From positions 10,801,593-10,865,592 of the forward strand of contig OX459102.1 in the NCBI GenBank assembly GCA_949775045.1: a DNA stretch of 64,000 nt, read 5' to 3'. This DNA comes from Metridium senile. Its lineage: Eukaryota > Cnidaria > Anthozoa > Actiniaria > Metridiidae. The notes beneath the pieces were generated by a model that was not told where the DNA came from, ran no database searches, and saw nothing but the letters and a program-made list of their open reading frames with translations. Both the position numbers and the translations under genes were made by a program. Shown here piece after piece: positions 11,370 to 22,190 of this stretch (position 1 is the stretch's first letter; each line of letters starts with the position of its first letter).

Positions 11370-12110
11370 CCGGCGAAAAAGTATTTCGAAAAACGTGATA
11401 GCGAAATCCAATATAGTGTATGTGTTCATCAAACAAACGATAAGAATAATTGTGATAGAACGTGTCAAAACGTGAAAAGATAACTTGAAATGAAGTGATA
11501 TTACGTTTGAAAAACGTGATAGCGAAATACAATATCATCATTTACTTGATAATGTTGTCGCGATGACAACGAAACGTCGTAATTTGTTTTCGCTAGTTTT
11601 CTTATTAAATTGTATAAGCAAAGTTCTTCTGATTGAAGTGATATTACGTTAGAAAAACGTGATAATGAAATCCAATATAGTGTTTGTCTTTATCAATTAA
11701 ACGATAAGAAACACAATAAGCCACAAGGATTATTGTTAAAGAACGTTTCGAAACGTGAAATGATAACGCGAAATGGAGTGATATTGCGTTACAAAAACGT
11801 GAAAGCGAAATCCAGCATAGTGTATGTCTTTATCAACTGACAAACGATAGCAAACACAATACGCCGCAAGGATATTATCGTTAAAGAACGTTTCGAAACG
11901 TGAAATGTTAACGCGAAATGGAGTGATATTGCGTTACAAAAACGTGAAAGCGAAATCCAGTATAGTGTATGTCTTTATCGAATCAACGATAAGAAACTAA
12001 ATACGCCGCAAGCATTATTGTCAAAAAAGTGTCGAAACGTGAAAAGATAACGTGAAATGGAGTGATATTGCGTTACAAAAACGTGAAAGCGAAATCCAAT
12101 ATGGTGTAGT
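11370..12110. repeat. about 142-bp satellite, about five copies
   Basis: Repeats of 'AGTGATATTRCGTTA...AAAACGTGAAAGCGAAATCC' start near 11492, 11636, 11777, 11921 and 12061. They are rich in ACGTTTCGAAACGT palindromes. Copies 3-5 are the most similar. A hammerhead-like segment (11541-11585) interrupts the array. Confidence 0.8.
11541..11585 (+). ncRNA. degenerate hammerhead ribozyme-like motif
   Basis: The order fits a minimal type I hammerhead. A stem I strand UUAC is followed by UUGAUAA at the CUGANGA core position. A strong stem II hairpin GUUGUC-GCGAU-GACAAC follows, then GAAAC and GUC, then GUAA closing stem I. Core changes C3 to U and G8 to A probably make it inactive. It is likely a relic of a Penelope-like element. 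Confidence 0.5.
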
Positions 12111-12179
12111 AGTTTATTGACCCTTTTGGCGAACGGTATACTACTTAAAGTCATTTACTTGCTATTACTATTATAACCA

Positions 12180-13305
12180 TTATTGCAATCATCATCATCG
12201 CTATCATAATCTTTACCTTCAACATCATCATCATCATTATCATCACCGACATCATTGTTATCACCATGGTCATCATTATTACCATTATTAGTATCATACA
12301 TCATACATCATCGTTATCATTATCTTAACCCATTTTATCATCGTCATCATTATCATCATCATCTTCATTATTATCATCGACATCATTGTTATCACCATGG
12401 TCATCATTATTACCGTTATTAGTATCATGCATCATGCATCATCGTTATCATTATCTTAACCCATTTTATCATCGTCATCATTATCATCATCATCTTCATT
12501 ATTATCATCGACATCATTGTTATCACCATGGTCATCATTATTACCATTATTAGTATCATACATCATGCATCATCGTTATCATTATCTTAACCCATTTTAT
12601 CATCGTCATCATTATCATCATCATCTTCATTATTATCATCGACATCATTGTTATCACCATGGTCATCATTATTACCATTATTAGTATCATGCATCATCAT
12701 CATCGTTATCATTATCTTAACCCATTTTATCATCGTCATCATTATCATCATCATCTTCATTATTATCATCGACATCATTGTAATCACCAAGGTCATCATT
12801 ATTACCATTACTAGTATCATGCATCATCATCATCGTTATCATTATCTTAACCCATTTTATCATCGTCATCATTATCATCATCATCTTCATTATTATCACC
12901 GACATCATTGTTATCACCATGGTCATCATTATTACCATTATTAGTATCATGCATCATCATCATCGTTATCATTATCTTAACCCATTTTATCATCGTCATC
13001 ATTATCATCATCATCTTCATTATTATCATCGACATCATTGTTATCACCATGGTCATCATTATTACCATTATTAGTATCATGCATCATCATCATCGTTATC
13101 ATTATCTTAACCCATTTTATCATCGTCATCATTATCATCATCATCTTCATTATTATCACCGACATCATTGTTATCACCATGGTCATCATTATTACCATTA
13201 TTAGTATCATGCATCATCGTTATCATTATCTTAACCCTCGTCATCATCATCATTGTTATCATTATCTTTACCTTCATCATCGTTATCATTATCTTGATCA
13301 TTATC

Positions 13306-13353
<48 letters not shown>

Positions 13354-13620
13354 GTCATCATTATTATCATCGACATCATTGTAATCACCAAGGTCATCAT
13401 CATTACCATTACTAGTAACATGCATCATTATCTTCATCATCATCATCATCGTCATCATTATTATCATCGACATCATTGTAATCACCAAGGTCATCATCAT
13501 CATCATTACCATTACTAGTATCATGCATCATCATCATCGTTATCATTATCTTAACCCATTTTATCATCTTCATTATTACCATTGCTAGTAACATCATCAT
13601 CTTTACATTCATTTCTATCA
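12180..13620. repeat. 130-bp CAT-rich satellite, about ten units
   Basis: The landmark 'GACATCATTGTTATCACCAT' recurs at about 12247, 12378, 12508, 12638, 12768, 12898, 13028 and 13158, a period of 130-131 bp. Each unit also has 'CTTAACCCATTTTATCATCG'. The last units (13230-13620) are more degenerate and contain a pure (CAT)n run. Overlapping ORFs on both strands come from the repeat. Confidence 0.9.
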
Positions 13621-13850
13621 GTATAACTGATTATAAAAAAAATCATTATTAATAAATTTAAAATGTACCGATGCTACGACTATATATTTTGTAATTTTAT
13701 GTACTTCACAACCTTTACTTATTAAGATTTTAATCATTTACCCACAGTAAGGTGCCAGCATCTCCAATTAGGTAAAAGATCATCTCATCGTTGAATCACA
13801 TATACGTAAGTGTTGAGAGTGCATTGTAATAATAATATTGAAGGAATAGA

Positions 13851-14103
13851 AAACGAGGCAGCGTGCTCTATCGAGTCATAGAGCACGCGGGAATTTTAAG
13901 AAGACGAGAGAAGCATTAGGAGAAGCACGACGCGTAGCGGAGTCTTCTTAAAATTCCCAAGTGCTCTATGACTCAATACAGCACTGCTGCCGAGTTTTCT
14001 ATTTCTTTTATAAAATATTCAGTAGTTAAAATCAAACGAATCGACGCTCCGTGCACTGTTGAGTTATAGAGAACGCTTTTCAGCCAATCAGAGCACGCGA
14101 TTT
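13851..14103. mobile_element. GC-box foldback family E, copy 1
   Basis: GTGCTCTATCGAGTCATAGA with GCACGCG forms nested inverted repeats with CAAGTGCTCTATGACTCAAT. TTCTTAAAATTCCC is mirrored around a central GAGAAGCACGACGCG. The same GAGAAGCACGACGCGAAGC core is present at 44941-45245 and 45252-45365. Confidence 0.7.
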
Positions 14104-14512
14104 ATATCAAATATTTTATAAAATGTAATATAAAAATAATTTAGTGTATAAAGCTATTTCAAAAAACTTTGAATACTGAATAGTGAATTCCAATACTGAA
14201 ATGCATTTTGGGTCATGTTATATTGTCTAAACTAAAATAAGTAATAACAAAAATTGATTTTATTTTTAATGCATTCTATCCGAAACAAAATACTAGCTGC
14301 GTATAGGGAGCAGATCGCTGTGTATTTACTTATTATTCTCACATTAATCAGACCCACAATGCCCTTTGGTCTTGGAATGCACTTTTCAGTTTTCAACGTT
14401 TTTCGAAACCGTAGACCGACTTATCCATCCTCGGAAACCCGGGGTTACTCAGTTGGGACGTGAGGACTTACGTCCGTCCGCACTGATTATTCGCCTGAGG
14501 ATGCGACTATAC

Positions 14513-14602
14513 GACTAGCCTGCTTGGGTACTGAAATTTTCTTCGTAAATTAAGTCCGACGAATATTAACGAAGAAAATATCGGATGCAGCGCAGGCTAG
14601 AC
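14513..14602. mobile_element. 90-bp hairpin element
   Basis: GACTAGCCTGC at the left and GCAGGCTAGAC at the right are inverted. Inside, GAAATTTTCTTCGT pairs with ACGAAGAAAATATC. No coding capacity is present. Confidence 0.6.
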
Positions 14603-14924
14603 TTATTGTACATTATACATATATTATACATTAAACAGTCTCGACAGTCGAGTCACTTTACTTCAAATTTAATGTGCAAATATTTTATTATGTCTATTAT
14701 GTGTCTATTATCAGTCTTTACGAGTCCTGCCATGTTTAAAAGTTTAAACGGTATATCCAACATACCTAACTCGACAAAAATCCAGCATTTTTGGAACAGG
14801 TTGTTGGGCGCTTTGAAAAGGGACCAACCACCCCTTTGGCTTTGCGCTATAGCTATTCCTACATGATGCTAAATACCTCACGTGTTATTGTGAGCGTGAT
14901 TCATTTCCACGTATGATTATCGTC

Positions 14925-15025
14925 CCTTTTACTTTGACGAAGGGCTAAAGCTCGAAACGTCAGTAAAGTTAAGTCAACATTTTTTACGGTGTTACAAATT
15001 GCATTATATTACCTATCGTCCCTTT
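14925..15025 (+). mobile_element. Penelope-like element fragment with mutated hammerhead
   Basis: It contains UUUACU, UUGACGA (C3 mutated to U), stem II GGGC-UAAA-GCUC, GAAAC-GUC and AGUAAA, the same architecture as the intact motif at 39586-39625. The following TTTTTTACGGTGTTACAAAT and CCTATCG are shared with the Penelope-like repeats at 39386 and 48191. Confidence 0.65.
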
Positions 15026-15603
15026 TGTGCTTTGAGGTGAGGAAAGGAAGGAAAAATATCTTTAAATCTTTCGACTGGTCGTCTGCCAGGATGGTTTGAA
15101 AATGGGACGAACAAAATTTGAGACGAAAACGTCGTCTGATTTTGTAGAATTCACATAAGACGAACAGATTTTGTGGACGATTTCTACGTGGAGATGATTT
15201 GCCCGTTCTGTGTGAAAGGGGCCAAATGTTGCGGCTTACGTAACTTAATCTCACGTGTTAGCAGTGCGTGAACGCTCATTAAATTTGTTGTGGTGCGTCG
15301 GTGGTCGTGAAAAATGTGTGATTTTCGCGCGTTTATTTCTGAGCATGATGTTTGATGTATAGTTCCTTACAGAGGCACGTGTAGCACATAACACAGTCAA
15401 CGTCAACTAAGGAAGCGTTACATAAGATATCAAACACGAGTGTGCGTGTTTCAGGGGATCCAATCACCGAGAAACGGATGAAAACACAAGGCTGTAGTGT
15501 TTATATGCCTCCATTTCGAGGTGTTTGGGTCCCCTGATCAAACACGAAGCACGAGATTTTGATCTAACTTCTCTGTCGCATTATAATTCATTTGTTTTTC
15601 AAT

Positions 15604-16635
15604 CTCTTGAGGCTAAAACATAACAAATTTATACAGTACTAGTGTCTTGAGCAGTGTCTTGATCAGTGCTTGATCGAGTATCAAGAGAGATGAGAAACGG
15701 ATCAGGGAGGAGGGAGAAACAGTAAAAATAAACAAGGAAGAGGTAAAACTAGAGAAATAAATCAATCAATTTCATTCCACATCTTCAGCGAACAATGCTT
15801 TACATTGTGGTTGGCATCCGTAGAATACCATGTTTCATGGAGTATTAAAATATAATGGGAGGAGGGAGAATGTCGATTTTACCTAATTAATTATTGGACT
15901 ATAATTAAGGTCTTATTGGACTGATTGTTATATTATTTGGGCCAATTTTATGGGAACAGCTTATCTCTGAAATACAAACTATAAAATAGTTCAAGTTTGT
16001 ACCATTTGCACTCTAATGTATAGCCTGAATAGCTTTTAGTTAGAAAGAACAAAAAAAATCAGGGAGAAATGGTCGAAAAGATTAGGGAGGAAGGAGAAAA
16101 ATGGTAAAAAAATTGGGAGGAAGGATATTAGAATCTCTCTCAAGACCTATGCACGTGAATGAAATGTGAAGTTGTTATTGGCCCCTGAGATAATGAATTG
16201 TTAATGAGTTTGAGACTAAAATATAACAAATTTATACAGTCTTATTAAAGCAGTGTCTTGATCAATGTTTGTTCGAGTATCAAGACCTATGCACGACGTG
16301 ACTTAAATGCAAAGTTGTTATTGGTCCCTGAGATAATTAATGAGTTTGAGACTAAAATGCAACCAATTTATACAGTGTCTTTTTAAGCAGTGTCTTGATC
16401 AATGTTTGATCGAGTATCAAGACCTATGCACGTGACTTAAATGCAAAGCTGTTATTGGTCCCTGAGATAATGAATTATTAATGAGTTTGAGACTAAAATG
16501 CAACAAATTTATACAGTGTCTTATTAAGCAGTGTCTTGATCAATGTTTGATCGAGTATCAAGACCTATGCACGTGACTTAAATGCAAAGTTGTTATTGGT
16601 CCCTGAGATAATGAAGTATTAATGAGTTTGAGATG
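15604..16635. repeat. about 140-bp tandem repeat, split by an insertion
   Basis: Units carrying 'TGTTTGATCGAGTATCAAGA' and 'CCTATGCACGTGACTTAAAT' recur near 16285, 16423 and 16564, spacing 138-141 bp. A first unit (15604-15690) is separated from the rest by about 450 bp of unrelated purine-rich sequence (about 15690-16137), flanked on both sides by TCAAGA words. That middle block looks inserted. Confidence 0.75.
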
Positions 16636-16732
16636 ATCATGACAATAACAATCACATCAGCAACAACAATGATAATAATCTTTCAAGATAAACATGTAAA
16701 ACGAATTCGTTTTTCTTTCGTTTCATCAGCCT

Positions 16733-17012
16733 TACTGTGCGACTCGCCGTACCGTAGTCACTTACACAAACTTTTGATTAGTTTTTGACATTATTTTGAC
16801 ATTTTTTCATCTCAATCAGACCAATCACAGACATCAAAGTTTCTAAAGTCTCCGCCTCTGATCGATATTAACTCCGCGTCTCGATATAAACTCCGCCTCT
16901 CGATATAAACGTGTATCTGATTAATCCGATTGAGATGAAAAAATGTCAAAATAATATCAATAATTCATCAAAAGTTTTTGTAAGTGACTATGGTACGGCG
17001 AGTCGCACAGTA
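16733..17012. mobile_element. TACTGTGCGACTCGCC MITE, copy 1 (280 bp)
   Basis: The arms of about 100 bp start TACTGTGCGACTCGCCGTAC and end with the exact inverse. They include TTGACATTTTTTCATCTCAA and a centre with repeated CTCCGCCTCTCGATAT. A second copy is at 58007-58263. The TA at each end would fit Tc1/mariner-type target preference. Confidence 0.9.
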
Positions 17013-17654
17013 AAAACATTTAATGTAAAGTTGTACGAAGCTTAGTAAACTAAAATTATTACGAACAACTTTTTAGTTTCGTGTTTGTTTATACAAATGT
17101 CACATATAAATGGAACCATAATCCAGTCCTTGTCTGAAAATCAGATCTAAGCTAGATATCAAATAACGATGTGTTCAAATTAGGTAAACTTGATTGATAC
17201 TCTAAACTTTCCCATAGTGCATTGTGGTCTTTACGTGTAAGTCAATGTTTTGAAACGGCAACTTTTATTCAATATGCTGTAACAAGGTTAAAGTTTGTTA
17301 TTATCAAACTGGATACTTTTTGTCGATTTATTGTAAACATTAAAAATGAAAAAAATATAGTAACTGATAAGATATTGCAAATATTTCCCATCGTGCATGT
17401 CGTTCTTTACGCGACAACTCTCATTGAATATGCTGTAGCGACTTTACAATTTTTTTTCAAACCGGGTTCTATTTATAAAAAAAACCCACACATAATTGAA
17501 ACAGTAGTGGGCTTATCAGTATTGTTATTGGCTGACTGTCCCTATCAGGAATATCGGGCGTTCATTCCGCTTGGGAACTTGACTCTCATTGCGCTATACA
17601 ATTATTGTACGGAGCGCTGGCGGCTTTCAATCGTGAGGAAATTAGTAGTTAGTA

Positions 17655-17932
17655 TACACCTTTTTCAATAATCGACCTTGTCGAAATCAAATAGCTATAG
17701 TCCACACTCTGAAGCCTGCAAAGGATGTTGGTATTTCTACTCTTGTTATCGATTTTTTTCATAAAATATTTTGATTGTACGTGTTTGTGTTATATGAACA
17801 TAACAAAATATTGTAGTGGTAGATTATGAAACAAATATTTCTTAAAAAGCGCGTAATAAATCACACATTCAGTTCATATTACCGACAACCTTTAGCTTCG
17901 GCTGCGACAACGATTTTTGAAATAGACGTATA
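17655..17932. mobile_element. TACACCTA-superfamily foldback, copy 3
   Basis: The left end reads TACACCTTTTTCAATAATCG and the right end is the inverse of TATACGTCTATTTCAAAAAT followed by CGTTGTCGCAGCC. The internal GTCCACACTCTGAAGCCTGC matches copy 1 at 5719. Confidence 0.65.
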
Positions 17933-18124
17933 TCGTTTTACTCAGTGCAGTGTAATTTGGAATTCCACTTTTTATCTTTATTTATTTTTTGTCAGTGTAA
18001 GGCTACAAATTAAAGTCGATTAAACAACCTGTTTTATCCGTCACCTACAACGACCGCGTTATCGTTTTGCGGTATCCGGTTTGTATCCCGGTTGGGGTCG
18101 ATTGTTTTATTGTATAATAAAACA

Positions 18125-18515
18125 ACGCCTCGTGGTATCCCTTTCTTCTTTATCCATCGTTTAAGATGGTAATTCCGTCATCCACATCATCAAAAGAATT
18201 ATTAAACTACTGGACAAGGAAGTGTCAAAATACTGTCAAACAAGAAGTTTCTCTCCTTGGAACAAAGGGGTGTTATGCATCTCTTCAATTAGATTAGATT
18301 ATAAAACAATTTATTGTGGTATCCCTTTATTCTTTATCCAACGATTAAGATGGTAATTCCGTCATCCACATCAACAAAATAATTAATAAACTACTGGACA
18401 AGGAAGTAGTCTAGTAGTAGTAGTAGTAGTAGTAGTAGGAAAATACTGTCAAACAAGACGTTTCTCTCCTTGGAACAAAGGGGTGTTATGCATCTCTTCA
18501 ATTAGATCGTGTTTA
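18125..18515. repeat. about 165-190-bp direct duplication
   Basis: Copies at about 18132-18297 and 18316-18508 share 'AAGATGGTAATTCCGTCATC', 'AACTACTGGACAAGGAAGT' and 'GGAACAAAGGGGTGTTATGC'. The second copy has gained a (TAG)n microsatellite at about 18409-18438. Confidence 0.85.
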
Positions 18516-18599
18516 AGTGTGGTCGCGCGTCTAAACACGAATTAATTGTTAGATAACAACAGGCCTAATGATAATTCCTTCTGGATTAAGATATACCAC

Positions 18600-19325
18600 T
18601 AAGGGCGTTGAGGTAAAATTAGAAAATAATAACTCTGTGGCGCAAAGGGTGTGTTTTCATTGCCACAATAAATTACCATCTCCCAAGAACTCTTGGTCGC
18701 TGTTTTGTTTCAATAAAATATTAACTTTAAAACACAAAAACACAATGGTAGATGTATGATATAATATAAATCATTATAACATAAATGTTTTTATTGCCAC
18801 CCTAGATGTTTAAACATAAATTATTTCCCAAGGACTCTTTGTCGCTTATTTGATATCAACCTTAAAACATTTAAAACACAATGGTAGATGTTTGATATAA
18901 TATAAATCATTATACCATAAATGTTTTTATTGCCACCCTAGATGTCTAAACATAAATTATTTCCCAGGAACTCTTGGTCGCTTTTTTGTTTAATAAGATA
19001 TTAACCTGAAAACATGAAAACACAATTTGGTAGACGTTTGATATAATATAAATCCTTATTATATGCCACTCTAGATGTTTGAACATAAATTATTTCCCAG
19101 GAACTCTTGGTCACTTTTTTGTTTAATAAGATATTAAGCTTAAAACATAAAAATACAATGGTAGATGTTTGATATAATATAAATCCTTGTTATATGCCAC
19201 TCTAGATGTTTGAACATAAATTTTTTCCCAGGAACTCTTGGTCACTTTTTTGTTTAATAAGATATTAAGCTTAAAACATAAAAATACAATGGTAGATGTT
19301 TGATATAATATAAATCCTTGTTTTC
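18600..19325. repeat. 130-144-bp tandem repeat, about five copies
   Basis: The landmark 'CAATGGTAGATGTTTGATAT' recurs near 18741, 18877, 19021, 19155 and 19285. Each unit also holds 'CATAAATTATTTCCCAGGAA' and 'TCTTGGTCGCTTTTTTGTTT'. The last copies are nearly identical. Confidence 0.85.
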
Positions 19326-19429
19326 TGAAAGAGCTGATTATGAGTATTATTATTATTATCGAAATATCGTTAAATTATCTAGATATAAAGATTATAATAA
19401 AATATAATTGCATGAATGAAATAGAATGA

Positions 19430-20515
19430 AATAAAATAAGAATGAAATAAAATGAAATGAAAAAAATAAGAATGAAATATAATCAAATAAAATGAAATAA
19501 AATAAGAATGAAATAAAATGAAATAAAATAAGAATGAAATAAAATGAAATAAAATGAAATAAAATAAGAATGAAATAAAATGAAAAAAATAAGAATGAAA
19601 TATAATGAAATAAAATGAAATAAAATAAGAATGAAATAAAATGAAATAAAATAAGAATGAAATAAAATGAGAATGAAATAAAATGAAATAAAATGAGAAT
19701 GAAATATAATGAAATAAAATGAAATAAAATAAGAATGAAATAAAATGAGAATGAAATAAAATGAAATAAAATAAGAATGAAATATAATGAAATAAAATGA
19801 AATAAAATAAAATAAGAATGAAATAAAATGAAATAAAATGAAATAAAATAAAATAAGAATGAAATAAAATGAAATAAAATGAAATAAAATAAGAATGAAA
19901 TATAATCAAATCAAATAAGAATGAAATAAAATGAAATAAAATGAGAATGAAATAAAATGAGAATGAAATAAAATGAAATAAAATGAGAATGAAATATAAT
20001 GAAATAAAATGAAATAAAATAAGAATGAAATAAAATGAAATAAAATGAGAATGAAATATAATGAAATAAAATAAAATATAATAAAAATAAATGAAATGAA
20101 GTAGAATGAAATGAAGTAAAAAATGAAATAAGAATGAAATGAAATGAAATGAAATAAAAGGAAATAAAATGAGAATTGAATAAAAAATGACTTGAATTGT
20201 AATGAAATACAATGAAATAAAATAAAGAATGTAATGTACAATGAAACAATAGAATAAGATGAAATTAACAAGAAATTAAATAAAAAGTGACATGAATTGT
20301 AATAAAATACAATAAATTAAGAAAATATAATAAAATAAAAATGGAAACAAAATAGAAAAAATGACAAGAATTGCAATGAAATAATAATGAAATGACAAAA
20401 AGGTAACAAAATAGAAAAAAATGACAAGAATTGCAATGAAATAATAATGAAATAAAAAAAAATAGTAATAATAAAAAGGAAACAGAATAGAATGAGATGA
20501 AAATAAAATAAAATG
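19430..20515. repeat. AATGAAATAAA minisatellite
   Basis: Over 1 kb of ATAAA/ATGAA pentamers with AATAAGAATG spacers. The array decays towards 20515. The long minus-strand ORF of Phe/Ile/Ser/His is only this repeat read in antisense. Confidence 0.9.
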
Positions 20516-20754
20516 AAGTAAACTAAATTAGAACCAGCCTAACACTAGCTACCAATGTCATAGAATGCTTTTAGTATTAACATTACACATTTATACATTA
20601 TTAATTTTATTTTTTCTTGCAAAAACAAAACGACTGCAACGACATTTTTTCAAGCTGCCCTTTCATTTTACCCTGAAACGATTTTATACGAATAAAAACT
20701 ACAACTCGTTAAATTTATGCTACTTTAATATAATTCCATTTTAGATTATAATTA

Positions 20755-21010
20755 TTTTTGTCCTAAGTGTGTTTATTTTAAGTAGTTTTTTTTTTAACAA
20801 AACTCAATTGTAATTCGTTTATTAACTTTTATATTTACTTTTTTTTTTAAGTCATTATTATAACATTCGTTGAGTTAATATTATTGTTGTAATTTTTTTT
20901 TCTCATTTTTTTTAATTAAACTTAATTGTTATTCGTTTATTAACTTTTATATATTTATTTTTATTTCATTATTATAACATTCGTTGAGTTAATATTATGG
21001 TAATATTTTT
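20755..21010. repeat. two copies of an approximately 120-bp AT-rich repeat
   Basis: 'TTCGTTTATTAACTTTTATA' and 'CATTCGTTGAGTTAATATTA' occur twice, about 120 bp apart. Confidence 0.7.
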
Positions 21011-21239
21011 TCTCATTATATTTTCCGAATAACATGGCAAAAACTTGTTTATTTTATTTTCTCTTGCAATATTTTCTCTGAATAGAAATTAGAATCTGGA
21101 TATGGTTGGCTAAGGCTTTAATCACCCAATTAATTAAATGTTTTCTAGAGCAGCCGATATGGGCTTAAAATGGAGTAAGAAATAAGTAATTCTACTTGAC
21201 CTGTGGTAAAGATTTTGTTGCTATAATTTGATATTAATT

Positions 21240-22190
21240 GATTTACTCCCCAAAAAAACACCCATACAATAAAATTCTCAGTGCTTTATTCCTATCTATT
21301 TTTTATTCACTTTTCGATTAAGAAATTTAGGAAAAACAAATGAATCCATTTTTAAATTATAATAAATTTTTTATTGTCATTTTATCTAAATACGTCGGAT
21401 AAAAATCTACTTCCATTTCTAGCATGCTACAATACCATTCTCAGTTCAATTTTTTCTTTCTTTTTTATCCATTGTTCCGACTTAAGAATTTGAGGAAAAT
21501 AAAGCCTTTGTTGAATTTCGTTATATCTAATTGTGATTGACATTTTCTCTTAATAAGCCGGAAAAAAATCTACTTCCATTTCTAGCATGATATAATAAAA
21601 TTTTCTTTGCTTTTTTTCCTTTCACTTTTTTTCATTTTTCACTTAAGAATTTTAGGAAAATGAATCTTTTGTTAAATTTCGTATATTATGATTATTATTT
21701 GCATTAAAAAAAAACCGGGAACAAATCTACTTCCATTTCTAGCATATACCATACAATTCTCAGTGCATTTTTCCTTTCACTTTTATTCTTTTTCACTTAG
21801 GAATTTTAGGAAAATGGATCCTTTGTTATATTATGATCATTATTTGCATTCATTTTTTTCTTAATAAGCCGGATAAAAATCTACTTCCATTTCTAACATA
21901 TGATACAATAAAATTATCAGTGCATTTTTTAACTTGTATTCATTTTTCACTTAAGAATTTTAGAAATCTTGTTATATTATGATGATTATTGGCATTTTCT
22001 CTTAATAAGCCGGATAAAAATCTACTTCCATTTCTAACATATGATACCATAAAATTATCAGTGCATTTTTTTTTAACTTGTATTCATTTTTCACTTAAGA
22101 ATTTTAGTAATCTTGTTATATTATGATGATTATTGGCATTTTCTCTTAATAAGCCGGATAAAAATCTACTTCCATTTCTAGCTTGAAAAC
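21240..22190. repeat. 142-160-bp tandem repeat, about six copies
   Basis: 'AAAATCTACTTCCATTTCTA' recurs near 21403, 21566, 21725, 21876, 22018 and 22160. Between these lie 'CACTTAAGAATTTTAGGAAA' and 'CTCTTAATAAGCCGGA'. Units shorten from about 160 to about 142 bp towards the right. Confidence 0.85.

Noticed and set aside
12587..13612. Overlapping Asp- or Ile/Met-rich ORFs on both strands
   Set aside because: Translations of the CAT-rich 130-bp satellite.
15405..15575. Possible foldback around AAACACGAG/CGTGTTTG and CAGGGGA/TCCCCTG
   Set aside because: Only short, gapped inverted matches, so the limits could not be set.
17222..17671. 149-codon ORF with hydrophobic stretches
   Set aside because: No known motif, AT-driven composition, and it overlaps the end of a foldback element at 17655. 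Internal sequence duplications look like repeat decay.
19379..20212. 277-codon Phe/Ile/Ser/His ORF on the minus strand
   Set aside because: It is the AATGAAATAAA minisatellite in antisense, open in all three frames.
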